From contig CP139021.1 of the NCBI GenBank assembly GCA_034044135.1, forward strand, positions 3,053,635-3,117,634: a stretch of DNA of 64,000 bases, written 5' to 3'. Of the stretch, positions 43,907 through 52,065 are shown in pieces; the first letter of the stretch is position 1; the number at the start of each line of letters is the position of its first letter. A program made the position numbers and the translations under genes. Below the pieces are notes generated by a model. That model had not been told where the DNA came from, ran no database searches, and saw nothing but the letters and a program-made list of their open reading frames with translations. The DNA is from Flammeovirgaceae bacterium SG7u.111. GTDB taxonomy: Bacteria > Bacteroidota > Bacteroidia > Cytophagales > Flammeovirgaceae.

Positions 43907-44227
43907 TTAATCTTTAATTTCTTTAAAAGGAATAGGCTCCATAGCCAGACTTGGATATATAGGATTCCTAGGTGATAAGACCAATTCTATTATGTTCGTT
44001 TTTTTATTCATGCGATACTGTTTTTCAGTGCCTTCAAGGTAATCCGCTAATTTTCTTTCAATTAATTCGCTTGTAATAGTATCTTCTTTAGTAGGAAAAT
44101 AAAATTGCTCGAGTTTTTGGGCTACCGTTTTCTCAACAAGATTGATCTTTAAATTGTAATCAAGGTTAGATATATTTTTGTGTCTGAATGGAATGAACTT
44201 TACCAATCTTGTCAATTTAACTTCCAC
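43907..44227 (-). CDS. Hypothetical protein, 106 aa
   Basis: A soluble, mixed alpha/beta ORF with ATG start. Segments are FIPFRHKNISNLDYNLKINL, a helix KTVAQKLEQFYFPT, and a Pro-rich end RNPIYPSLAMEPIPFKEIKD. No family is recognised and no signal sequence is seen. The low GC and codon use match the surrounding accessory region. It could be a fragment of a longer protein. Confidence 0.5.
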   Translation of the reverse strand: MEVKLTRLVKFIPFRHKNISNLDYNLKINLVEKTVAQKLEQFYFPTKEDTITSELIERKLADYLEGTEKQYRMNKKTNIIELVLSPRNPIYPSLAMEPIPFKEIKD

Positions 44228-44937
44228 TTCATTTTTTGTGTGTTCTTGAAATTTGTCATTGACTTTTGTATTAGGTGAATAAATTATTGAACAGCTAACT
44301 AACGTGTACCCATCAATTCGTTAGCCAAGTTCTGGTTTTTAGGCAAGCTTTCTAGAGGAGATATGTAAAATATACTCAATGTTATAGTCTGAGTAATGTT
44401 TTTAGGTTATCTCTCAAATTTGGGTATAAACCCGGCTATTTTTAAGCTATCTCTTGCATGGAGGAGGGTAGGGGCACAAGAAATAGGTATAAAGTCAAAA
44501 GGATATTTTGCAAAGCATCCTTTTAGATCTTGAGAGCAATAGAAAAAGAGGTAATGTATGCTATTAAATTGCCGACTAAAGCTCTAAAACAAGATCTTAT
44601 AGGTCTTTCATTGCGTTCAGGTGTATTTTGATGCCTCCTTAGTGGCTTTCAGTACTTCTTGTAGCTCTTTCGGTTTCAACCAAAGCTATTTCAGCATCTC
44701 TCGACTATCTTGCAGGCTCGAATTCTACTATTTTGGGCCTGCTCATGGGGCTTTTATTACTGCTTTGTATTCTTTCGCTACCTATGATAGATCATTGGGT
44801 AAAGCCTAGTTAAAAAGACGGACTGCAAGTCCTACAATAAAGGTTCGAGGTTACAAACCTCGAACAGCAAGTGTTTGACGAGTTTGAGACCATAAACCTA
44901 TCGTAAGTCTTTTTGGTTTTTTCTGATCTGCAATTTT
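44228..44937. other. Gene-poor spacer with degraded sequence
   Basis: 710 bp without a supported gene. One frame at 44655-44812 reads SVLLVALSVSTKAISASLDY, LAGSN and then a hydrophobic run, faintly like the tail of a small regulator, but there is no start or full domain. A GAGGTTACAAACCTC hairpin occurs at about 44849-44863. Confidence 0.4.
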
Positions 44938-45235
44938 CTATTCATTTATTGTACAAGTGATTTCTATTTCAACTTCATCACCAACCATAAATTTACTGGT
45001 GTCCTCTCCTATAAGGTAGTCTAATCGTTTTAAGGTTAAAGTCCCTGTAAAAACGTTATTTGTAAGTTTAAAAGGAATTTCCACTTCTTTGGTAATTCCG
45101 TGCATCGTCAATTTACCCTTTACAAGAAAGTGCCCATTACTAGACGAAGTACTACTGGATTTGAAACAGATTGTCGGGAATTTTTGAGTATTAAAAAAGT
45201 CTGGTGATCGCAAATGGTCATCGCGTTTAGTATTA

Positions 45236-46102
45236 GAGCATGTTTAAATTTTGAAAAGAGCCGGGCAGGCTAAAACTTTGTAGTGACGAAACAACAAAGT
45301 TTATGGAAACAGGATATACCCGCTTGACCTCCCGGCAATGGCAATATATAAAAGAATATCTTCCCGTGGAAAGGAAACGCAAATATGACCTCAGGGACGT
45401 GGTGGACTCGATCTTGTACTGCATGCGCAGCGGACAGCAGTGGCGCAGCCTCTCGGGCGAGGGACGCCCTCCTTGGAATGTGGTATACTATTATTTCCGC
45501 AAGTGGCAGGGGGACAACACGCTTTTTCGGCTGAACGCGGCACTCAACCAACTAGAGCGCAAGAGGAAGGGCAAGAAGGCGACCCCGAGCATGCTTTCCA
45601 TTGATAGCCAGTCGGTAAAGTGCGCGCCTTTTATCGGGCAGGACACGGGGCTGGACGGCAACAAGAAGGTGAACGGGAGAAAAAGGCACGTCATCACCGA
45701 TACGCTCGGGCTGGTATGGGGAGTGGTCGCCACTGGCGCCAACGAGCATGACGGCACGATAGGGCAACGGGTGGTGGAGCCCCTCTTGGGCTACCTGCAC
45801 AGGATGGAAAAGATCCTGGCAGACCAGGCCTATAAAAAGAAGTTCACCGGATGGGTAGAGGACAACATAAGGGGCGTAGAGGTCGAGATATCCTCTTGTC
45901 CCCCAACCCCCAGGGGCTTTGTGCCCATCAAGTGGAGATGGGTCACCGAGAGGACATTCGGCACGTTCAATTTCTTCCGGAGGCTGTCCAAAGACTATGA
46001 AAAAACTACCAAAAGCCAAGAAGCTTGGGTTTTATGGCAAAACTGCCAAATAATACTTAATAGGATCAAAAAAATGCCTATTTAAAATTTTTAAACATGA
46101 TC
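45236..46102 (+). mobile_element. IS5-family insertion sequence (867 bp), copy 2
   Basis: The same ends, length and orientation as the copy at 39844-40710, with an identical transposase. The flanking TTA at 45233-45235 and 46103-46105 is the 3-bp target duplication. It is inserted within yceI, opposite to the gene's direction. Confidence 0.95.
45303..46085 (+). CDS. IS5-family DDE transposase, copy 2
   Basis: 260 residues, identical to the product of copy 1, with the Asp101/Asp174/Glu216 triad. Identity of both copies implies recent transposition or gene conversion. The ATG lies 67 bp inside the left end, and the stop is 17 bp before the right end, so nearly all of the element is coding. Confidence 0.95.
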   Translation: METGYTRLTSRQWQYIKEYLPVERKRKYDLRDVVDSILYCMRSGQQWRSLSGEGRPPWNVVYYYFRKWQGDNTLFRLNAALNQLERKRKGKKATPSMLSIDSQSVKCAPFIGQDTGLDGNKKVNGRKRHVITDTLGLVWGVVATGANEHDGTIGQRVVEPLLGYLHRMEKILADQAYKKKFTGWVEDNIRGVEVEISSCPPTPRGFVPIKWRWVTERTFGTFNFFRRLSKDYEKTTKSQEAWVLWQNCQIILNRIKKMPI

Positions 46103-46372
46103 TTATCAGTATTTACCGTAGAAGCATCTATACGGACATCAAATGTGGAATTTGCAGGATTGTTTGTGTTGAAATTTACATTTCCGTTCATTCCTGAAAA
46201 AGTACCTTCCACGGTATTGATTTTCATATTGTCTATTTTGAAGTTAACAATAGACTTTTCGCTATCCACTGTTTGAGCAATACTTGCTGATACTACAAGA
46301 ATGCTTAATAAAAGTGTTGTGATATTTTTTTTCATAGTGTTTATTTAATTACTGTGCAAGTTTACAGAAACT

Positions 46373-46426
46373 TGGTTACTTTATATAATCAGTTACCTTT
46401 AGGTAACCAGTTACCTTAAAGTAATC
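46373..46426. promoter_or_regulatory. HxlR/YceI divergent operator cluster
   Basis: Repeated GTTAC/GTAAC half-sites: GGTTACTT (46374-46381), the palindrome GTTACCTTTAGGTAAC (46392-46407), overlapping GGTAACCAGTTACC (46402-46415), and a GTAATC end. Located between the divergent yceI and hxlR starts. Confidence 0.7.
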
Positions 46427-46437
46427 AAAGTCAAAAG

Positions 46438-46785
46438 ATGAAAAAGAAAGAACATAAAGAATGCATGTCTGCACTGTTGCCTGTAAAGGATACATTGGAA
46501 GTGATAGGTGGCAAATGGAAAATTTTAATATTAATTTCCATTTGGGAAGGTAATAAGCACTTTAGAGAAATCGAACGAAGTATTCCGAAGTTGAGCACTA
46601 AGGTTTTGTCAAAAGAGTTGAAGGACTTGGAAGCCAGTCAGTTGATAGTTCGTAGCGTTATCAATGGTTTTCCTGTCCGAACTGAATACGCACCTACAGA
46701 ATATTCTAAAACTTTGAAGAAAGTCATTTTAGAATTGCAAGATTGGGGTATCAAGCATAGAAAGAGAATTTTTGGTAAGGAGTAG
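46438..46785 (+). CDS. HxlR-family winged-helix regulator
   Basis: A 115-residue MarR-like dimeric regulator with the HxlR signature: Cys10 in KECMSALLPVKDTLEVIGGK, WKILILISIWEG, FREIERSIPKLSTKVLSKEL and the wing VRTEYAPTEYSKTL. The conserved N-terminal Cys can act as a redox or electrophile sensor in relatives such as HypR and QorR. It is divergent from yceI, with a cluster of GTTACC palindromes in between, so it probably regulates both. Confidence 0.92.
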   Translation: MKKKEHKECMSALLPVKDTLEVIGGKWKILILISIWEGNKHFREIERSIPKLSTKVLSKELKDLEASQLIVRSVINGFPVRTEYAPTEYSKTLKKVILELQDWGIKHRKRIFGKE

Positions 46786-46818
46786 CTTTGTCGTTTTCCT
46801 TTTGAACGGGACTTAATT

Positions 46819-47138
46819 AAGATTGATTTTTTAAGCGACATAATTATTATGTCTAATAGTAGCCTGTGGCTTATCTGCAACATTGCAATCTATACCTTTT
46901 GGGGATTTTATTAGATGTAAAAGAACCTCGTAGAGGTTCCAGTATTGTAGATTTGGCCAAGCAGATGAAAACAACGCCGTAGGTGTTGCAGAATTTGTGT
47001 GAAATGTAGGTTTCTGCAACCCCTCAAGGGGTTGATGGAATGTTTATGCTAATTACTACAATTATGAAACCCCTACAGGGTTTTTCTCTAAACATCTTTA
47101 CAAAAATGACGGTTATTTAGTCAATCTTAATAAAGCCC
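46819..47138 (-). repeat. 320-bp multi-hairpin dispersed element, copy 2 (inverted)
   Basis: Reverse-complement match of 9461-9781 at roughly 90% identity. Read on the minus strand it contains AAACCCTGTAGGGGTTT, CAACCCCTTGAGGGGTTG, CAACACCTACGGCGTTG, GAACCTCTACGAGGTTC and GACATAATAATTATGTC. The second stem differs between copies at its centre yet still pairs. It lies between hxlR and menB; the following 47139-47342 holds a GACCTTTAGGTC palindrome and the menB leader. Confidence 0.85.
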
Positions 47139-47342
47139 TGCTTAGTAATTTGTTTCTTTTTTATAAATTAGGAGTGACCTTTAGGTCGTACATTTTCTAT
47201 CTAATTAAAAGAGGCTTTAGCCAAAAGCCTAAATCAGTTCCATATCCCCTAACTGTAAACTGACTACTCGAAATCCTAAAAAAGTCACCTCACTTTCATG
47301 CCAGTTCTTATATTTGTGGCATTTCAAACAAAAGTATGAGCA

Positions 47343-48185
47343 ATGGCAAATCTAGCGTGGAAAACGGAAAAGGAATACGAGGAAATCACTTTCAAGAGCT
47401 TGAATGGCGTAGCAAGAATTGCCATCAACAGGCCTGAGTGTAGAAATGCATTTACCCCCAAAACAGTAGATGAATTGTGGGAAGCGTTGATCATTTGCCA
47501 CGAAAGCCAAGAAATAGGGGTGGTATTGCTTACAGGAGAAGGACCATCTCCCAAAGACGGTGGCTGGGCATTCTGCTCTGGAGGCGACCAGCGTGTCCGT
47601 TCCACTACGGGCTACAAAGGCGAGAATGGTATCAACCGATTCAATATATTAGATGTACAGCGCCAGATTCGCTTTATGAACAAAGTGGTGATTGCTGTAG
47701 TGCCAGGCTGGGCTGTTGGCGGTGGACATAGCTTGCATGTAGTCTGCGATCTTACGCTTGCAAGCAAGGAGCACGCAATTTTCAAACAAACGGATGCCGA
47801 TGTGGCCAGCTTCGATGGTGGCTATGGCTCTGCTTATTTGGCACGCCAAGTTGGGCAAAAGCGGGCAAGGGAAATCTTCTTTTTAGGAGCGGACTATTCT
47901 GCGCAAGAAGCATATGAAATGGGGATGGTCAATAAAGTTGTTCCCCACGAGGAGTTGGAAGAAGTAGCCTATGACTGGGCGCAAGAAATAATGACCAAAA
48001 GCCCAACAGCCATAAAAATGTTGAAATTTAGCTTCAACATGATCGACGATGGATTGGTAGGCCAGCAAGTATTGATGGGAGAAACTACCCGATTGGCTTA
48101 TGGAACCGATGAGGCGGTAGAAGGAAGAAATGCATTTTTGGAAAAAAGACCAAGAGACTTTTCTAAATTCCCTAAGTTTCCTTGA
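47343..48185 (+). CDS. menB: 1,4-dihydroxy-2-naphthoyl-CoA synthase
   Basis: A 280-residue crotonase-fold enzyme of menaquinone biosynthesis, closing the second ring of o-succinylbenzoyl-CoA. MenB-specific features are AINRPECRNAFTPKTVDEL, the SGGDQRVRSTTGY loop, PGWAVGGGHSLHVVCDLT with the oxyanion glycine, QTDADVASFDGGYGSAYLAR and the C-terminal EGRNAFLEKRPRDF. It is cytoplasmic. Other men genes are not in the window. ATG start just after the multi-hairpin element's flank. Confidence 0.95.
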   Translation: MANLAWKTEKEYEEITFKSLNGVARIAINRPECRNAFTPKTVDELWEALIICHESQEIGVVLLTGEGPSPKDGGWAFCSGGDQRVRSTTGYKGENGINRFNILDVQRQIRFMNKVVIAVVPGWAVGGGHSLHVVCDLTLASKEHAIFKQTDADVASFDGGYGSAYLARQVGQKRAREIFFLGADYSAQEAYEMGMVNKVVPHEELEEVAYDWAQEIMTKSPTAIKMLKFSFNMIDDGLVGQQVLMGETTRLAYGTDEAVEGRNAFLEKRPRDFSKFPKFP

Positions 48186-48269
48186 TAGACTTGAATGCCT
48201 TCTGATGCTTCATCTCAAAACTTATAAGAATGAGGTATTGTATAGCGAACAGCAGCGGAAGGCATTTTC

Positions 48270-48821
48270 CTATTGACTTATTGAGTCCAAAGACAATTCT
48301 CCGTCATTTGGTATTGGATATTCTTCGCAAAATTCTCTTTGGTGAGGGTAGTTTTCTGGCATAATATCTACCCAATATTCGTCTCCAAAAAGCTTGAAGA
48401 AATAGCGGCCATCAATATGCTTTTGATACACTTCCCGAATTTCGTAATGGTAGTCGGCTTTAATGGTGTTGTCGACCGAATCTGTATATTCAACTTTTAT
48501 GCTTTTCTCTTTGAGATAGCGGATATACATAGTGTCTTTACAAAATAGAATGTTTTTGGGTTCACCACTTCCTCCTTCCCAAATGATGTCCCCATGGTCG
48601 AAGGAGATATTATACCTAAAACTATGCGATGTGCCATAGTTGTGTTTAGTTATCATCCCAGTGGCAGTAGTTTCTTTGTTGGTTTTTTTAATCACCATGA
48701 TCATACCATTGGGCAAAATCTTGCTGGTAATATCAATACTCTTCTCTGTTTCATAGTTGCAGTTTGTCAATATGAATAAAGCGAGTATATATAAAAGTGA
48801 TTTGAGAATACTATTGATCAT
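48270..48821 (-). CDS. Hypothetical lipoprotein, 183 aa
   Basis: The lipobox ILALFILTNC marks Cys21 as lipidated. The mature part is beta-rich with repeated aromatic/charged strands (HSFRYNISFDHGDIIWEGGS, YHYEIREVYQKHIDGRYFFK) and an acidic tail. No family recognised. Its ATG directly follows the TAA of the MBL-fold gene, so it is translated from the same transcript and may act with that hydrolase. Confidence 0.72.
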   Translation of the reverse strand: MINSILKSLLYILALFILTNCNYETEKSIDITSKILPNGMIMVIKKTNKETTATGMITKHNYGTSHSFRYNISFDHGDIIWEGGSGEPKNILFCKDTMYIRYLKEKSIKVEYTDSVDNTIKADYHYEIREVYQKHIDGRYFFKLFGDEYWVDIMPENYPHQREFCEEYPIPNDGELSLDSISQ

Positions 48822-49775
48822 TTAGACAACTTCGTTTAAACTATTTTCAAATTCCTTTACCAATTCATCTATTTCTGCTTGGTTGTATTTTCTAGAAAAA
48901 TGGATGGGAATTGCTTCTTTTACTAGTGTTTCCCGCATTATCTTTCCAGATTGGGTCGAGTAACTATGGTAATTGAGTGCGGCAAACTCTTGGTCTTCTT
49001 CTTTGTAGTAGCTTTCTATAAATACTTGCCTGCACTGCCAAAAATGATTCTTTATTTTCAGATGGTTTTCTTTATTGGCAGCGTGGTCCATAACTATACC
49101 TAAGGAATCCCCTTTTTGGATGTGGAGCAAATGAAAAAGGTCGGCCGTTTTATAATTCTTTCCCTCAATAACAATGGTAGCATCGGCCTGCTGTTTTTCA
49201 AAAGCATCTTTCAATTCCTTCACCCATTTCCCCCCTCTAAACCCGCTAGCTTGGATGTCCATTTTGAGAGAATCGTTTTCTTCAAATTTATAAGCCAATG
49301 TAGGCGTTTTATGGTCGAGTAGGGTAGCGGCAACAATAAATGACTTTTCCTTAAAAATAATAGTGTCGTTGATGCTGTCGGTTTGTTTTAGCTCCCAGAG
49401 CGGAGGCTCAATTTGATAAGTCATGATGTTGTTTTCAGAGACCATTTCTCTTATTTCATAAATGATCGCTCCTTTTTCTACCAAGTTCCATGTATAGCTT
49501 TTTAGCTTGGCCTGCACATGTTGGGCAATGTCTTTCGGTCCGCAAATAACCACCCTTCTTTGTGTCCCAACCTGATGCCTTATTACTGTATCAAAATTTA
49601 TAAAATGATCGATATGGGTATGGCTAATAAAAATAGCATTACAGTTTTGGACTTCTTTTACTGTTAAGTTACTGGCTTCTCCACATTCGCAGAGGTAATT
49701 CCAAGGGTGGTTGTTTAGTTTTACAAGGATGGAAATATCTTCGTCTGGTTTACTTTTTATTTCTGCTGAAAACAT
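48822..49775 (-). CDS. MBL-fold metallo-hydrolase (RNase Z-like)
   Basis: A 317-residue beta-lactamase-fold hydrolase with the metal motif ISHTHIDHF (HxHxDH), a downstream LLDHKTPTLAYKFEE segment with its His, and IVMDHAANKENHLKI. The arrangement resembles the tRNase Z/ElaC-like branch rather than beta-lactamases, but the flexible-arm region is not obvious, so the substrate is left open. No signal peptide. It is the first gene of a two-gene unit with the lipoprotein gene. Confidence 0.78.
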   Translation of the reverse strand: MFSAEIKSKPDEDISILVKLNNHPWNYLCECGEASNLTVKEVQNCNAIFISHTHIDHFINFDTVIRHQVGTQRRVVICGPKDIAQHVQAKLKSYTWNLVEKGAIIYEIREMVSENNIMTYQIEPPLWELKQTDSINDTIIFKEKSFIVAATLLDHKTPTLAYKFEENDSLKMDIQASGFRGGKWVKELKDAFEKQQADATIVIEGKNYKTADLFHLLHIQKGDSLGIVMDHAANKENHLKIKNHFWQCRQVFIESYYKEEDQEFAALNYHSYSTQSGKIMRETLVKEAIPIHFSRKYNQAEIDELVKEFENSLNEVV

Positions 49776-49848
49776 GTTGCCCCAAAATTTGAGTTCTTTT
49801 ATACGTCTACTTTTTAGAATGTAAAGATGTCTCTACAAGTTAAAAAAC

Positions 49849-49892
49849 AAAAGCATCTCGGGCTTTCTTCTAAGAAAACCGAGATGCTTTTT
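49849..49892 (-). terminator. Intrinsic terminator of the serine hydrolase gene
   Basis: AAAAGCATCTCGG and CCGAGATGCTTTT form a 13-bp stem around a ~17-nt loop, just 3' of the minus-strand gene and followed on that strand by a T-rich stretch. Confidence 0.85.
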
Positions 49893-49894
49893 AT

Positions 49895-51196
49895 CTACAT
49901 CTCTGTATTCTCTTTCACTGGCTCAAAAGGACCGTAAATAGCATTGCGAAAACCCTTATGCAAGCCGATCTGGTCGTACGGGAAAAGCTGAACGAACATG
50001 ACAGCAGTTAGCTCGTTTACGGGGTCTACCCAAAAGAGGGTGCTTGCTGCGCCGTCCCAGAAGAACTCGCCAACTACTCCGTTGTTTTCCTCAGCATTTG
50101 CCGGTGGGGCTACCCTTACGGCAAAGTCTATCCCAAAACCTACTTGCCCTTTGCTAGGTAACCAAGAGCGTTCGGTGATGCTATCGGGCAGGTGGCTAGT
50201 TGACATAAGCGTAACCGTTTCTGGTTGGAGGATAGTTGCGCCATTCAACGTTCCTTTGTTGAGGTACATTTGGGCAAGCTTCGTATAATCGTCGAGCGTA
50301 GAAGTTAAGCCCCAGCCTCCCGGAGTGAGCGATGCATCACTAATGTGAAAGCCTCTTCCTTGTTCATCGGGCACTCTATTTAATACCCCGTCTTCTCCCA
50401 AATGATACAAAGCTGTAAGCCTTTCAATATCAGTTTCGGGGACATAATACCTAGTTTCGTCCATTCCTAGTGGGGCTAGCACATTTTCCCTCAAATATTC
50501 CTTGTAAGGTTTTCCAGCAATAGTCTCGACCAGCAATGCTTGAATATCTACACTGATGCCGTATTCCCATTGTGTGCCGGGCTGGTACCACAGCGGAATG
50601 CTCGAAAGCTTTTTGCCCATCTCGGCAAGTGAACCTTCTGGGTTATAAATATCCAGCTCATTCCACATTTTGCCCAAGCCGGGGATATCTCCTCGGTTTA
50701 CGAAGCCTGCCGTATGGCGGGTAATGTCTCGAATGGTGATTGGTCGGTTGGCGGGTTCGGTAAGCACATTCCCTTCGGCATCAACTCCGGTGTACACTTG
50801 CGGGTTGGCAAATGCGGGTAAGTACTTTGAAAGAGGATCGTCTAGTTGGAACTTGCCTTCGTCGTAAAGCGTCATCAATGCAGCACCTGTAACCGGCTTG
50901 GTCATAGAATAGATAATGGCGAGGGTGTTGCGAGCCATGGGAATGCTGTCTTCCCTGTCAGAATAGCCAAGGGCTTTGAAGTATTTTTCCTCTCCTTTTT
51001 CATAGATCAGAGCAGATATTCCAGCAATTTTTCCAGCTTCCACAAAGCTTTGGAGGGTAGAGTCAAGTCTGGCTATAGCCACTTGGTCGATAATTTCTTT
51101 AGGAGTTTCTTCTTCGGAAACTTCAGTAGCCTTTGGACTGGTGCAAGCATACAGAATACAACCTAAGCTTGTGAAGATAAGGAGTCTTTTGAACAT
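49895..51196 (-). CDS. Serine hydrolase, class C beta-lactamase family lipoprotein
   Basis: A 433-residue protein with lipobox GCILYAC and a serine beta-lactamase/esterase domain. The nucleophile motif is YSMTKPVTG (SxxK), the second motif is Tyr in WEYGISVDIQ, and the third region is DGAASTLFWVDP near the C-terminus, in place of KTG. The motif set is closer to EstB-type esterases and D-peptidase-like proteins than to true AmpC enzymes. It is periplasmic or surface-bound. Substrate unknown. Confidence 0.87.
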   Translation of the reverse strand: MFKRLLIFTSLGCILYACTSPKATEVSEEETPKEIIDQVAIARLDSTLQSFVEAGKIAGISALIYEKGEEKYFKALGYSDREDSIPMARNTLAIIYSMTKPVTGAALMTLYDEGKFQLDDPLSKYLPAFANPQVYTGVDAEGNVLTEPANRPITIRDITRHTAGFVNRGDIPGLGKMWNELDIYNPEGSLAEMGKKLSSIPLWYQPGTQWEYGISVDIQALLVETIAGKPYKEYLRENVLAPLGMDETRYYVPETDIERLTALYHLGEDGVLNRVPDEQGRGFHISDASLTPGGWGLTSTLDDYTKLAQMYLNKGTLNGATILQPETVTLMSTSHLPDSITERSWLPSKGQVGFGIDFAVRVAPPANAEENNGVVGEFFWDGAASTLFWVDPVNELTAVMFVQLFPYDQIGLHKGFRNAIYGPFEPVKENTEM

Positions 51197-51458
51197 GAGA
51201 TAATTGTTTTGGTGAATAACTATGAAAATTATATTAGGTAAGTGTAAATTAGTGTAGGAAGGTTAGGATTCAAAATAGGGGGTGGGGGATATTCGGTGAT
51301 AAATCATCTGCTTATTTTTTTAATGACTGAATCATACCTCTAGTTTATAGAGCAATCATACTAGAGGTTATATTTGTTGAAATATTCCAAAAGGAAATTC
51401 TTCTAGACTAAATTTAAAGGGGTATTTAGACTACAAATGCTGCATTGAATTTGAAACC

Positions 51459-52058
51459 ATGAAAACCAAAAACTCAATAGTAATCGTATTCAGTCTTTTG
51501 ACTTTGCTATCATGTAGAAAAGATGTGGAACAAGAAATGACAGGTTTTCAATATTTTGATATTCAGGAGGTTGGGGCAAGTTCTGAACCTCCTCTGGTTG
51601 CTGTTTCTGACGAAGGATATTTGGAGTATGGTTCGAGCGTTGCCTATGTGGATATGCAGGGAGATACGGTTATTCCCTTTGGGAAATACGCCTATTTTGG
51701 AGCGGACTCATTGATCTACTATGCAACTGTTTTGGAACATCCAAACGATAGTACTTGGGGCAGAAAGCTGGCAATCGACAAACATCAGAACATATTATTC
51801 GACTTGATGATGTTTGACAACGGACCAGATTACTTCAGTGAAGGATTTACCAGAGTCTTGCGGAATGGGAAAATGGGATTTGCCAATAAATATGGGAAAG
51901 TCGTAATCCCTTGCATCTACGATTTTGCCAAGCCGTTTGAAAATGGAAAGGCTGAAGTAACATTTGATGCGAAGGAAGTTGTAGACCTGGAGGAACACAG
52001 GAGAGTTGAAAGTGATGAATGGTTTGTGATTGACAAAAAAGGGGAGAGGATAGAATAG
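51459..52058 (+). CDS. WG-repeat lipoprotein
   Basis: A 199-residue lipoprotein (lipobox SLLTLLSC, Cys19) with WG-type beta repeats; the clearest is GKMGFANKYGKVVIPCIYDF followed by AKPFENGKAEV, and the last is EWFVIDKKGERIE. Earlier units are degenerate. WG repeats form beta scaffolds for protein binding; no enzymatic role can be inferred. It is convergent with the kinase gene that follows. Confidence 0.78.
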   Translation: MKTKNSIVIVFSLLTLLSCRKDVEQEMTGFQYFDIQEVGASSEPPLVAVSDEGYLEYGSSVAYVDMQGDTVIPFGKYAYFGADSLIYYATVLEHPNDSTWGRKLAIDKHQNILFDLMMFDNGPDYFSEGFTRVLRNGKMGFANKYGKVVIPCIYDFAKPFENGKAEVTFDAKEVVDLEEHRRVESDEWFVIDKKGERIE

Positions 52059-52065
52059 AATGATT

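Larger units (their letters stand above)
44938..46335 (-). pseudogene. YceI-family protein gene interrupted by IS copy 2
   Basis: The 5' part (46335 down to 46103) encodes a signal peptide (NITTLLLSILVVSASIAQ), then IVNFKIDNMKINTVEGTFSG and FDVRIDASTVNTD. The 3' part (45235 down to 44938) gives LRSPDFFNTQKFPTICFKSS, a KLTMHGITKEVEIPF strand and an EIEITCTINE end. Removing the IS and one TTA joins them without a frameshift as VNTDNTKRDDHLRSPDFF, the normal YceI sequence. YceI proteins are periplasmic lipocalin-like isoprenoid binders. The gene is divergent from the HxlR regulator, which probably controls it. Confidence 0.92.

Noticed and set aside
44621-44812. Possible remnant of a small helix-turn-helix regulator
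   Set aside because: Only a weak resemblance in one frame, with no start, no recognisable HTH core and a hydrophobic run unlike such proteins.
39844-46102. Composite transposon formed by the two IS copies
   Set aside because: Each copy has its own TTA duplication and each host gene rejoins perfectly, which fits two separate insertions.
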